Shown here in pieces: positions 34,204 through 45,839 of a stretch of 64,000 nt of DNA; within the stretch, counting starts at the first letter, position 1; every line of letters begins with the position of its first letter. The DNA comes from Eumeta japonica (taxonomy: Eukaryota > Arthropoda > Insecta > Lepidoptera > Psychidae): the NCBI GenBank assembly GCA_005406025.1, contig BGZK01000479.1, forward strand, positions 248,001 to 312,000, read 5' to 3'. The position numbers and the translations under genes are program-made. The notes under the pieces were generated by a model that searched no databases, was not told the origin of the DNA, and was given only the letters and a program-made list of their open reading frames with translations.

Positions 34204-36559
34204 TATTTAGTTTATGTAAATTTTATTTTATTATTGTGAGCAAAGTGTCGTTAATGTCACTTTTTTCTGTTTTTATTTACTTTAAACAACATATATCAAT
34301 TGGATTTGTTTATATATAATCTTCAAACAAAGATATTTATGAAGAAATGCAACAAAAACAAGTTGAATTAGTAACCGTAATAACATGGTCACTTATAAGA
34401 TATTACATGTCACAGTATAAGGATTATTATTTATTTTTCCGTCTTTTTATTTGTTATCCTCCTTGGTTATGCATTGTAGATCGGATTGCCAATTGAGTGG
34501 TTTGTATCTTGAGTAATGTATAATGAAATGCTCAAGGCGAATTAACGGTTGATTACATGTGATCAAAACAATATGACAACAATTTTCGGCAACGATAACT
34601 TAAGAATAACTCTCTAAGGTATGAAGTAGTGGCTTTAAGTTAGGTTTAAAATTTATTCACAAATGCGCTCGTTAGGATTCTAATTCTGCGTTTATAGCAG
34701 TTAATCGTATTAAATTATAGCTACTTTTAATTTACATTAGTTGTTATTCGCGGTTCAGGTTGCGTGGATGTTAAATAAATTTTCCATGCAGGTGAAAAAA
34801 TTTTTGTGTATGTTTAATCCGTATTCAGCTATGGGCTCGCAGCCTATTGTTTTAAGTTTGCATAAATGTGAAATGTCGACGAGCGCGAAGTGTAACTACT
34901 ATGTACTATGAAGCCATATAAAATATTAATAACTGGCCGTGTTGGCTATATTGTACTAGTGATTTTTTTAATAATTTCATAATATCGATACAACAAAGCC
35001 TTTGTGTTGTCCGAAGCTAAACTCCAGCTACTACTGAAAACCCTATGAAAATTCTTTTAGTAATTTTGAAGATTAATGCGTGCAAACCGACAGACAATGT
35101 TCTAAAAAATTAATCTTATTGTATTCTGTTACACATTTGGAATCAGATTCAGGCAAAAATTTTCCATACACAGACGAGACAATTAAACAGTTTTTATGTT
35201 TTATTTATGAATTAAAAGTTCTTGAATTTAGAATTTTAGATTTCAGTAGGCACAATCGTTTGCATTATGTTATTTTGATGTTATTTGATAGCAATTTTTA
35301 TTCCAATATTTTCGATGCACAATCAGATTTAATTCATTGTAATTAAAAATATTATCCCTCAGAAATAAAATACATTATTAAAAAAAGTTATTTTTTTTTG
35401 TAAATTACTTCTAATTATATCTAACATTCATGAAAATGTACTTAGCTCTAAGTACATACTAGGTAGTAGAGTATATATTTAGCTCATTTATTTAAAATGT
35501 GTATTATGTTATGGTTTACACAGATGTATTTTATCAATACAACATATGGGATATACATAATTATAATATATGCACTTTTTAACATGATTGTGTGAGATGT
35601 AACAGGTAAGAGGTAATGATCTATGTCACATCGAATTATACCTCGATCAAAATACATAACAGAACTGTAAAAGATTCATTGGAGTACCTAAGTAACTACA
35701 AACTATTAAAAACATCTTTTAGAGGACAACTTGAACTCCATCGATCTAATTACTTCCACGAATGCATTGAAACGAAGGCTTGTGTTATGTAAACATTTTT
35801 TTTACTTATTTATTTAAATTTGATCCGACATTAATGAGATATTAAATTAATAATTTGATAAAAGAGACCATGAAATCTTCCCATATAGAATAATTTCATA
35901 TAAAAGACAAAACTTATATAAAGATTTAGAAATTTATAACTAACTATCGTTATTCGTACTCATCCGACAGAACTAATGTCGCCTAAAACATTTGTTTCCA
36001 TACAGAACCATGAATTCTTAGAGTCGCAATATAGAAGTATTCAAAATTTTGTAATGCAGAAGGAAACATCTGAAGGTTAAACATAAAAAAATATATTAAA
36101 ATTTCCTAAAGTAAAATCCATCATTCAGCCGAACATTCCTTGAGGACGTGACCCGATTACTTTTACCAATTTTAACTTACCGTTTTAATTGATAATTGAT
36201 GTTCGAAAAAGACGTACAAAATTTTCGTATAGGATTGTAAAGCGAGTGAGTGTACTATTTTGAAAACTAAAGAGCAGCCAAGTGCGATGACGCACTCAAG
36301 TAAACATGGTTTTCTACTATAAATTATCGCATTGTTTCTTCACTACTATCGTGCGTTTCCCTGGGAACTTAAATGCTAAATATTATTTAGGTTTCCCTAC
36401 AAACTACGAACGAAGCCTTAAATTTCGGCTTAGTAATTTCTAAGACAAACGAGAATGGTCTATTTTTGTGTGTTTTCTATAATGTTTTTCGAACTGTAAA
36501 CCTTAGAAACATAAAAAAATATATTTGTAATTCTCATAATAAAACTCTTTAATTTAATA
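34204..36559. other. Unannotated AT-rich stretch
   Basis: A short repeat fragment (CTACTGAAAACCCTATGAAA near 35,030, then AACCGACAGACA) is of a type common in Lepidoptera. The plus frame at 35,080-35,346 follows it and is unrecognised. A 22-bp palindrome, ATGTACTTAG-CT-CTAAGTACAT, lies at 35,436-35,457. Confidence 0.4.
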
Positions 36560-36850
36560 TTTCGCACGATTCACATGACCAAGGTGTTTTTTTTCGTTAA
36601 TTTTCAAATTGGCCCTCCAAAATTAATCTTTAACTTCATAATTCGTTTGTTCATGTTACTTTTTCGAGATAAGATCGCTTTTTTCTCTACATCTACAAAA
36701 TCTCACTTTTGTTATCCAATAAATTCGGGGAATATAGGCTGTGACAGACGAAAATATCGACAGATAGACAAGAGAGTGACCCTGTAAATTTTTTGTTTTC
36801 CATCGAGTCCGCGGAAGCCAGGAAGGGTCCTGGGTTCCGCGGACTCATTT
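36560..36850 (+). repeat. Repeat fragment ending in a GC-rich hairpin
   Basis: GACAGACGAAAATATCGACA then GATAGACAAGAGAGTGACCC resembles the GACAGACGGACAG..GTGATCCTATAAGGG portion of a common lepidopteran repeat. It leads into the hairpin at 36,805-36,846. Confidence 0.4.
36805..36846. repeat. GC-rich 42-base hairpin
   Basis: GAGTCCGCGGAA pairs perfectly with TTCCGCGGACTC. Inside, CCAGGA pairs with TCCTGG around a short AGGG loop, with one opposed G-G between the two stems. It is followed by ATTTTT. In bacteria this would pass for a terminator. Here it stands out against AT-rich insect DNA and may be the end hairpin of a repeat. Confidence 0.85.
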
Positions 36851-37857
36851 TTAAACTCTAGTTTGTTTCTAATAGTTCATTTTTTATACGTTCCACATTA
36901 TTGTGAAAAACAAAATGTTTACAACAAAATACACACAGCTATATATCTTTAGCGTAGGTTTTTTTTTACTCTTTACCCGTGATCTTGACACAGGGCCTAT
37001 AGAAGGCACGAGGTACAATTTCGAGAAACTAAAATAATTTCCTTATTGAAAAAAAAAATCAACCTCATTAAGGATCTCGCGAAAGTTGTCGGAGATCAGA
37101 AACAGACATCGCTGTTGAAATAAATTCGTTGACATTTCTTCCTTAAAAGTTTTCAATGATATCGTCTCTTTCAGCACAATATCCGAAGTTGTCGTCGAAA
37201 TAAATTTGAATAAGTCAATATTATGAGCATTTTCACACAGCTGACGGTTTCTGTGAAATTTTTGGCTTTAATTAAAAAAATACATAAACGCGAAATCTTA
37301 CCCTTTCTTAATAAGGAATTCATTGAGAAACCAAAAAACGGAGGTTGTGTGTTTGATCTGTATGTATGTACGTATGTCAGTTAATGTGCCTCATCATAGC
37401 TATTAGATTTGTAAACCCTTTTCGATAAGTTATACGTCGTTAAAGTTGTCTTGATTTCGAGAATATCACTAGGAATATTAAAATTATAAAAAAAAAAGCG
37501 AAATGACAGACTAGTAAGATGTCTTGAAGCAATGTTTTTTCTTCAAAACACATCGAGCGGGGTATAAAAATGAAGGATTTTAAGAGGCAATCGCAAAAAT
37601 ATGCACAATTTCTATGTTTAGTAGTTATTTGTAGTAACAAATGGCAATAAACTGATAGCATTACAATTTTTAACAACCATTTCGACGCAGAAAGAGAGCA
37701 AAGATTATATTTTCACTTATCGAAGTCAATATGTGTGGAGGATTTTTTATAACCTCGAAATTTCCGTATCCAAGTTCCTCAATGAAAAGATAAAAAAAAT
37801 TTAACACTTTTCGATTCTTTTTTTTTAACCGTTTTTCATTGAAAAATGTAGTTGTAT
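36851..37857. other. Unannotated AT-rich DNA
   Basis: Nothing supported. Several poly-A and poly-T tracts. Confidence 0.4.
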
Positions 37858-39085
37858 TAAGTCGGGGAAAAAGGTATTTCGTATTTCATAAGTAAAAAGT
37901 TGCAGTAAAATCTCTTTGATTGTGTTGTCTGTATCTGGGTAATTGTGACACTATTAAAAATAGATGACGCATTAAAAAAAATAAAAATGAAAACTAAATG
38001 CGGTATCCCGACATTTTTCCATTGTTTTTCTGTCCACAGAAATGAGTTAATCTCACGTAGAAATTCGATACACTTTGAAATTTTATTACAAAAAAGGAAA
38101 AATGCGACACTAGTCGCGAAAAATATTTTTGACATGTATGAACCTAATGTAGTTCCGATAAGAACCAGCACAAAACTGCTTTAAGTTTTTCAGTCCGGCA
38201 ATTTGGATGTCAAAGAGGAACCTCGCTCTGGTCGACCTGTTATGGATGAAGTATTTGTCATTTGGGAAAAGTAGAGTAAGATATTCATTCTTACGATATG
38301 GCTGAAGAGCTGGGATTGACCACAAAACAGCTTTGATCCATTTGTAAAAATAGGATGTACAAAAAATCTCGATGCTTTTGTCCCACACTAGCTCACTGAA
38401 AGAAATCTTATGAAACGTTTCCTCATATCCCATTCTCTGTTGAAATGTAACGAAACCGAACTGTTTTTATAAAATAAAACAGTATTGTTTTTGAAAGGAT
38501 TAAGCGAATGACTCATAGTTAAAAAGCAAGCAAGCTCGACAGACTGCAGCGAAACCCGGATTGACTAGCAATGAGTTGATACTATGTGCATGGTGGGATT
38601 AAAAGGGCATTATTCATTATGAGCTTTTGCCGCCGGACGAAACAATCAGTTTGGATCTTTAGGAGCTGATGAAACTCAAGCAAAAAGTAGAGGTAAAACG
38701 GCAGGAAATGATCTCCAGAAAGTGTGTGGTTTTTCACCATGATAACGCCAAACTACACACATATTTAGCCATTCAGCAGATATTGAGAGAGTTTGTAGGG
38801 AAGTGCACCCACCTTATAGCCCTGCCCTTGAATCTTCAGATTTTCACTTGTTTTGTTTTATTCAGAATTCTTTAGGTGGGTTTACATTAAAAGTGGACTG
38901 TCAAACTTTTTGATCAGAGGTTCCAAAATTTCTACAGCAATGTAACTACCTACAAAATGGCAGAAAGTTGTTCAACAAAATCTCATATATATATAATTAT
39001 TATTTATAATTAAATGTAAATAAAATATGATGAAAAATTATGTTGAATTTGTATATAAAATACGAAACACTTTTTTCCCGACCTA
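37858..39085 (+). mobile_element. mariner element copy 2 (M2)
   Basis: The left end reads TAAGTCGGGGAAAAAGGTAT then TTCGTATTTCATA. The right end, reverse complemented, reads TAGGTCGGGAAAAAAGTGTT then TCGTATTTTATA. TA flanks both. At 1,228 bp it is close to full mariner length. The same family as M1 and M3, oriented plus. Confidence 0.93.
38040..38970 (+). pseudogene. mariner transposase, degenerate (M2)
   Basis: Plus-strand reading gives the N-terminal segment NATLVAKNIFDMYEPNVV near 38,110 and SGNLDVKEEPRSGRPVMDE near 38,195 in the next frame. AEELG is at about 38,305, and LLKCNETELFL near 38,440. The TGDE segment with the first catalytic Asp is not recognisable, and the sequence appears deleted there. 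ISRKCVVFHHDNAKLHTYLA (38,710-38,770) carries the second Asp. SSDFHLF in another frame (near 38,840) keeps the third. Multiple shifts and stops make it inactive. Confidence 0.88.
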
Positions 39086-39489
39086 ATATTTTCAGTATTG
39101 GTCGACACCTTGTTTTTTCACTTTGCACCGATAAATTAACGTTATTTGTACATTTATTTTTTAGTTGAAGTACATTTATAACATCATTTCCAACCAACCA
39201 ATATACTCAGCAAGCCTATATTTTTCGTTGTGAGAAATTTCTCTACTTCGCCTTTCGCTTTCGATACGCCCGCGGAGATGGCGCGTCAGCGTCACTGTAG
39301 AGGTGACAGTTTCAGATATTAACTGTCAACAAAAAAAAAGCTCAAGAGAAAATCGATACAGCCTGATATTTTTTGCCGCCGGGAAAGCTAAATATTGCTT
39401 TGTTTAACTTGGTATTTTTTTGTGTAAGCTCGCTTATTAGTAAAATTTCGTATGGAACGTGTGTGTAATAAAAAATCTGTAAAATGGTC
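39086..39489. other. Unannotated, with a GC-richer patch
   Basis: A GC-richer patch at about 39,245-39,310 (GATGGCGCGTCAGCGTCACTG) has no recognised content. Confidence 0.35.
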
Positions 39490-39570
39490 GACCCCCCGCA
39501 GAGCATCTCTAAAACTTCCCGGCGTTCATCGAAGTGTTTCTGAGCTCCTTCACTTCAAAAATATAGTTGT
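39490..39570 (+). repeat. Dispersed repeat, family C, copy 2
   Basis: AGAGCATCTCTAAAACTTCC..GAAGTGTTTCTGAGC..CTTCACTTCAAAA is the partner of the copy at 15,749-15,805. Confidence 0.45.
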
Positions 39571-39589
39571 CTCAAAACGCAAAGTCTAT

Positions 39590-40690
39590 ATTTAACTTTT
39601 TCGATCTCAAAAACCTCATCAAATCGGTTAACCTTATTGGTCATTTTTGAAATTTTTGTTACTTTCAAACTCGAAGTCTTCATAATTGTGAAGTTCGAAA
39701 ATAGGTATAATTATACCTAGCAGTAAATTATTGAGTTTGAGCTTAAGAGATCGATTTTTGTGCCTTTTCAAGCTCTCCAAGCTCAAAAATATAAATTTTA
39801 ATACGTTTTCACCTGTTCGAGATCAAACATCTATGTTTCATATTCGGCCTGCAATTTGTATCTTGCAAAATCTTTAGATTATTGGAAAAATATTAAAATT
39901 ATAAATGAAAACTTGTTATTCGAAAATCCGGTTGAAAACAGTAATTTCTTAATTTTAAAATGTCCTGTTTAACAACAAAGACAGTTTTAAAACTTTTCGC
40001 AATTTACGATCTTCAAAACACTCGAAAACATGTATGCTAATACATTTTGAAGCCCAAAGAGTAAGAAAAATTCTTTCAAATCTCATCTCAATTGATTAAT
40101 CTTCATCAATTAATCTTAATAGATTCATTTAGGTTTAAGTTAATTGAAAAATATGTAACAGAATTTTAAAAGTCTATTGGATTACAGACAAAATTATCTA
40201 TTCCTTTTTTTGAATATTTTTTACAACGATATATCTCTGACGAACAAAACGATATTGGTCCCGTTTGAGGCATTTAATACTGTTCTTAAGAATAAAAAAT
40301 GTGATGTAATTTGAAAAACCAATCCAACTATAATACAATTTTGAAAGTTACATTGAAAAACCTTTTTTTAGTTATCTAAAATTAAATTTCATGAACGAAT
40401 TAACCTATTGTTGTCTTGTATGCGGATTTTGAAGCAGTTTTTTTTTTTTGAAAATAGGCCGGATAAAATTGCGGCATAGTTTGGCATTGTCGTTAAAAAT
40501 TTACTTAAAACTTCTTTTTGAAAATTTTGATTTTCCATTTTCTCAAAATCTACTGACTCTAATCACATACACACACACACATACCCACACAAACATACAC
40601 AAACAAATTGTTATGAGAATGATAAGAATAGCTTCCTAGAGACTCAAAACACCGAAATCCACTAAGCGTGAAGTGAAAAATTGTGCCAAA
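39590..40690 (+). repeat. Family A-related repeat sequence
   Basis: ATTCGAAAATCCGGTTGAAA then ACAGTAATTTC near 39,919-39,950 matches GTCGAAAATCGGACTGAAAA then CAGTAATTTCC near 57,342. TGCGGATTTTGAAGCAGTTT near 40,423 matches GATTTTGATGCAGT. CTCAAAATCTAC near 40,543 precedes a CA tract, as at 57,059. The order suggests two overlapping degenerate copies. Long AT-rich parts between them have no identity. Confidence 0.4.
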
Positions 40691-40979
40691 AAAATTCTTT
40701 TAATTTACATTTTTAATTAAAGACGCCAGTTTCAACTTTGAAAATCTATTAAGATCATAAACTGAAATACCCAATTAATAGTTACAATTGCGAGCATATT
40801 AAAATATCTTGAGACATAAATCACAATTAATACTAAAAAAAATTTATGATGTATGCTAAAGTTCTCGATCTCATAGGACCACTATAATGACGTCCCAAGC
40901 ACAAGTGGAATTTTAAATAAACATCGCATCTGGCATTTAAGCACGGTATTTTAAGCACGAAGTTATTTATAATACGGCG

Positions 40980-41095
40980 GGGACACAGGGGAATATGTAA
41001 GGACACGTCCTTTGATGCGGTGTCTTCATCCGGCGACCCACGAACGCCGTTGGAGCGTGGCACATCGCTCGCTCCGTACATACCGGGATATGTAT
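40980..41095. other. CpG-rich island 3
   Basis: GATGCGGTGTCTTCATCCGG, CGACCCACGAACGCCGTTGG and TCGCTCGCTCCGTACATACC stand out in GC and CpG. A minus frame at 40,833-41,081 spans it with no recognised domain. Immediately downstream is a small GGGCCGGCCCG patch near 41,198. Confidence 0.35.
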
Positions 41096-41522
41096 ATTGT
41101 TTTGCTATAAAACTACCTTATGGTTAATGTAGCGGAGAGATATTAGTTTATGGTCAGAAAAGATGGCGGGGGGTCGGTTCGCGATATTTTTTTTCTGGGC
41201 CGGCCCGCTGAAGAGAATGTCTCAGAGATAAAATGAACAAAGAGAGATAAAAATTGAGTTAAAAAATAGAATATTTGTATTTTTTTATTCGAGTTTGTAA
41301 ACACATGGATACATATTTTCAAGATTCCAATTTTTGGAAATGAGCTGGAAGTTTCAAGGATGGTCTACAGGTCATTCGTTTTTCAGATTTCGTTTCAGAT
41401 TTGTTTTTTTTATAGAAAAAGCAATCTCAGAAATATGATTTTTTTAGATGGTATAACATAGATAGAGGCCATATATATAGTACATATAAGCTATACAACC
41501 TATATATTGTCTATATATTGTC

Positions 41523-41530
41523 TATATAGA

Positions 41531-41568
<38 letters not shown>

Positions 41569-41576
41569 TCTATATA
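41523..41576. repeat. Perfect 54-bp palindrome around (AT)17
   Basis: TATATAGACC, then 34 bases of pure AT dinucleotide, then GGTCTATATA. The arms and the self-complementary core make a perfect palindrome. Three units of TATATATTGTC-type sequence precede it. It sits exactly where the left end of mariner M3 should be. Confidence 0.93.
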
Positions 41577-42400
41577 TTTAGTAACTGTAGGTATTAACAT
41601 AATCCCATTGTTGTAGTGGGATTTCTGATCAAAAAACTGCGACAAGTACTTTTGACAGTTCTCTCTTGATGTTAACCTAACACTGCCTAAAAAATTCTGA
41701 AGAGACCAAAACAGGTAAAAATGTGACAGTACAAAGTCAGGGCTATATATATGGTGGACGCATTGACACTTCCTAACCAAACTCTCTTAACATTTGCTGA
41801 GTGGCTAAATATGTGTGTAGTCTGGCGTTATCATAGTGAAAAACCACACACTTTCTGAAGATCAGTTTCTACCGTTTTACCTCTACTTTTTGCTTAATTA
41901 TAATCACCTATTGGCATTAGATATTGATATAGATATAGCGGCAAAAGCTCAAAATGAATAATGCCCTTCCAATCTTTCAATCTTTTTAAAAACGGATTGG
42001 TTTCATTACGTGTCAATAGAGAATCGCAAATGAGTACATGACGCATTAGATTTCTTTTAGTGAGCTAGTGTGGGACACAAGCATCAAGATTTTTTGTATA
42101 TCCAGCTTTTTAAAAATGGGTCAAAACTGTTTTGTGGTCAATCTCCAGCTCTTCCGCTATATCATAAGAACTATTATGTCAATCTTGCTCTACCTTTTCT
42201 AAAATAACTAATACTTTATTTATAACAGGTCGACCAAAGCGAGTTTCCTTTTTGACATCAAAATTACTGGACTAAATACCGTTGAACCAGTTTTGTACCG
42301 ACACTGCATTCAGTCCATAAATGTCACAAATTTTTTTCCGCGGAATGTGTCCTATTTTTCATTTTATTGTAATAAAACTTCAAAATGTATTGAACTTATG
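41577..42400 (-). pseudogene. mariner transposase, degenerate (M3)
   Basis: Minus-strand reading shows N-terminal residues of the HTH region near 42,300-42,150, then NETNPFLKRLK joined directly to DWKGIIHFELLPL near 41,980. The segment with the first catalytic Asp has been deleted. RKCVVFHYDNARLHTYLATQ near 41,840 keeps the second Asp. SPDFVLSHFYLF near 41,740 has His where the third Asp should be. GSVRLTSRENCQKYLSQFF gives the C-terminus. Confidence 0.87.
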
Positions 42401-42597
42401 CATTAAATTGACTAATTTTGGTGTACAGAAATACAAAAGAAAAATTGCGGAACACCGTATTTACTTTTTATTACTAATTTTTCAAAATGTCATCTATTTG
42501 ATAGTATTAAAACTAGCTAGATATAAACAGTATAACCAAAGAGATTTTATTGCAAAGTTTCTCTTATAAAATACGAAAAAACTTTCTCTCCGACCTA
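41577..42597 (-). mobile_element. mariner element copy 3 (M3), left end lost
   Basis: The right end, reverse complemented, reads TAGGTCGGAGAGAAAGTTTT then TTCGTATTTTATA, the family terminus. The left terminal repeat is absent and the transposase C-terminus runs straight into the AT palindrome. The minus orientation is the same as M1. Confidence 0.88.
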
Positions 42598-42639
42598 GTA
42601 TAAGTCCATCAGCAATCTTTTTTTGCTAGAACTTTCTAG

Positions 42640-42745
42640 GGACACATGAGCATATGAGCTATCAGAGATTAGGTAGTCACCACCGCCTATGGACACTCGC
42701 AAACTCCAAGGAGTCACCAGTACGTTGCCGGCCTCTAGTGTAGAA
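42640..42745 (+). repeat. Dispersed short repeat, family B, copy 2
   Basis: TAGGTAGTCACCACCGCCTA, then TGGACACTCGCAAACTCCAA, then GGAGTCACCAGTACGTTGCC and GGCCTC. The partner of 3,500-3,640, and closer to the lepidopteran consensus that I remember. Confidence 0.55.
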
Positions 42746-43509
42746 AGAGAGTATCTGATAGAGCAGAGAGTAGACTGATGAAAGTGACAGTGAACTACTA
42801 GAGAGGGACTTGCTCGTCAGAACTGTTAAGGAAACTGACTGGACAGACGCAACAGCGGAAACTGTTGCTTCCCGTCTGAATTCTGTGAGAGTCTGGTGTC
42901 GTACCGATCGAGCCAACTCTATTTATGGATTTTAAACATATGGAAACAATGCTTTTTGGTGCAGTAGCTTTGGTTTGAACTCAAACGTTGGTCATGCGGC
43001 TCATACTTCTTTAGCGTTTTAAGGATTGACCAAAATAATCTGTAATCAAGTAGAACGACGTAGTGTCTGCATACAGCATTACATAAAATCTCTATTGGTT
43101 CTGGTTTCTTGTTTGTTTTTTATTGTGTTAAATACTACTTAAGCGAAGGTGCGTTATATAATCTCATTAACTCAAACGAAGATAAAATAACGAGTCTCTG
43201 TGGAAAACATCTCGGATTGGTATTTTTTTTGGATTAACTTCGGTAAAGTCCGTATTTAGAATGTGATATAAGAAAAAGTGTACTTGTATCTTCTGAGTTA
43301 TCATATCACAATACTGTTATATCTGTATTTGTCCAGAGTGTAATCAGCTCTAGGAGATATAATAATATATCCTTCATTAGTGGCATGCTCATTCGATAGA
43401 TCAAAGCATCTCCGCAAAAGTTATATTTGCAGCCACATACAACTATGTAGCAGGCTTCAAATTTTCACAGCAATCAGCATATAGTATTGTCATTGATCGT
43501 CCCGCAGGC
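42746..43509. other. Unannotated
   Basis: Sequence at 42,746-42,920 is GC-richer and may continue the repeat before it. The remainder shows nothing. Confidence 0.35.
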
Positions 43510-43655
43510 CTAGCATGACGCCCTAGGCTAGAGTCTCTCTATAGGAACAATCCTAGTCGCGTAACATAATAAATAAAAGGGACAGCCCTTTTATTCATTA
43601 TGTTGCGCGAGAAAGACAGTCTAAAGAGAGACTCTGGTCTAGAACATCGTGCTAG
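43510..43655. mobile_element. 146-bp foldback element
   Basis: The left arm begins CTAGCATGACGCCCTAGGCT, continues AGAGTCTCTCT, and ends AACATAATAAATAAAAGGG. The right arm is its inverted copy (CCCTTTTATTCATTATGTTG to AGAGAGACTCTGG..GTGCTAG), with only a few bases between them. Matching is strongest in the inner and middle parts. It resembles a foldback MITE or could be read as a long hairpin RNA. No target duplication is clear. Confidence 0.75.
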
Positions 43656-44004
43656 ACTCCCTTGTCACGAAACATTTTGTACAAAGAACTATGCTCTATT
43701 AAATCAAATATGAAATAAAATGTTAATCTTTTCGGGCATTGTTTGTGAAATGTTAACAAAGGCAAAATTACTATTATACCTTTATGCTATATCATTAAAT
43801 TGCCATTAATAAATCGACTTGGAAAATGTATTTGAAAATATAATAAAAAGCAAAAATGTTACTGAACAAGAACGCTGCATGCTTTTATTCTAGTAACTTT
43901 ATTAATTACAGAGTTCCTATTCTCGAACTGATGGAGTTTCTTTGGTATTCTAATTTTATTCATCATTCTATTGAACAATTTTAAATTACGTAGCTATTCT
44001 TTAT
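43656..44004. other. Unannotated AT-rich DNA
   Basis: Nothing supported. Confidence 0.4.
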
Positions 44005-44240
44005 ATATCTATATATAAATAAAAATTAAATGCCACATGTATGGAAGAGCATCACTTGCGAACGGTTCGACCTATTTGGTTAATTTCTTTTTTGTTGTTT
44101 TCCTAATTAAAAGTATAATCGAGAACGGGGACAGGATTGGAATCGAAAGCGAGACCGGAATCGATATAGAGTCGAAAATTGGTGTGGGATCAAAAGTGAG
44201 AATGGGATCGGAATCTAAAATTATACTAGGATTGAAATTA
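44005..44240 (+). mobile_element. Helitron-like 5' end with purine-rich repeat
   Basis: TATCTATATATAAATAAAAA near 44,006 resembles the 5' TC-TATATATAAA start seen at 53,928. GGACAGGATTGGAATCGAAA, GCGAGACCGGAATCGATATA, GAGTCGAAAATTGG and GAGAATGGGATCGGAATC follow: the clearest copy of the cryptic purine-rich motif. Both strands are open across it (44,037-44,255 plus, 44,072-44,293 minus), an artefact of the repeat. No 3' CTAG end was found. Confidence 0.45.
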
Positions 44241-45839
44241 ACAAAAAAAAAATAATAATTTGACGTCCTTAGTGGTGCAATTAAGGGCATCAATTAAGTC
44301 ACTTACAAAAAAGTCCAGAACAACGTCTGTCGGGCCCGCAAGAACAGAGACTCGATTTTATTTGTGTGTATATGGGATGGTGCACGTAAATTTTTCCACG
44401 ATAAATAATTAGCTATTTCATGTTATGGAATTACAATTAATTATGGAATACATTACATCAATGCATTCACTTGTGATACAAATTATTTACCAAATAATCA
44501 GCCAATTGTATTTGTTATGAAAACCCCTCCGGAATATACAAAGACAGAATTGTAAAATGAACTTGATATATGTGTGAAAATATCACAAGTGCATTTAAAT
44601 TTTACATGCTAGAACATCTAAATCATCGCGAATCAAATTGCCTTTTTCTAGGCATTGTACTCCACGTGCTAAATTAAAAGTTCATTTGTAGAATTCTGGT
44701 TGCCTGTACAGAAAACCAGAAAATTATTATAATACATTCGTAAGAAAAATTAAAACAGCCTATGTTAAAGGGCATGTTTGCATCAAACTTCTTAAATTAC
44801 AAAGCATTTATTCAATGACATTTTCCAGACAAATTAGAAGATTTAATTATAACATTGCATTGGCATAAGAGTAATAAACGACTTTAATTGTAATTGAGAA
44901 AAGTTATGTCTAGACATTCCAAACAAACTCTGTACTTGCTATATTTATATGTTCAAACAAAATAAAAAAATCGTATTATATGTTTTATCTTTGTCCTTAA
45001 TTAAAATGTTGAAAGCTTAGAAATTTTAAAACGCTCAATATCGATGTGAGAATATTTGTAATATTGGTCATTTAGTTGTCATTTTAAAAGCAATCACTAA
45101 AGTGCGTTTACTATAAGATAATAATTTCATAATCATATTTAATTAAAAATTAAGTACTTATAATTTATTCTACACTGCAAGTAAAAATACCAAGAACTTT
45201 GATAATGTATGACAGTAATTCCTAGCTTGCCCAAATAAAAAAAAGACTAATGTAAAATATTGTAGATCAGCTTCATATTAATACATTCACCCAAAAATGT
45301 TTTATAAGTTCTTGAATTCCATTAACGTGAACAACATCAAAATCTTAATGTAGATATTGACTCATCATCAAAACATTGTTAAATTATATATAATCGACTT
45401 AATACGATGGCATTTAAACTACTTGAAAATTAATTTATTAATACACACCATGGTGTACCATATATTTTTATGCCACAAATAACTGTTTCAGAATCCACCA
45501 ATTAGATACAGTTAGTAAGTTCACCTTTCGCATTAGTGGCTGTAATGGCATCTTTAAATTGATCTTCGGACATGCCTAATGTCGGAATGTTATTTCAGAT
45601 CTATCTGTCTTATCAATTCGAATATCTGATGGATGTTTATGTGTAGAATCAAATCTAAATTCATGATTACCGTCTATAACACTTTTATGCTTGAGCTAGC
45701 ATATATATAATGAAAATGGTATCCTTGGGCCATATGGTTTTCTTGAGCCACGTTTCACGCAAAAAGTATTAAACGTGGGACCATAACTATTTAATTCAGA
45801 ATCGTCTGTAGATAGTTACAGGTTATTCATAATATAAAA
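44241..45839. other. Unannotated AT-rich DNA
   Basis: At about 45,540-45,680 the minus strand can be read as short peptide-like stretches (NIPTLGMSEDQFKDAI), not assigned to any family. The rest is AT-rich. Confidence 0.35.

Noticed and set aside
36805..36846. Bacterial rho-independent terminator and contamination
   Set aside because: Flanks are AT-rich insect repeat DNA with no bacterial genes, so the resemblance is structural only.
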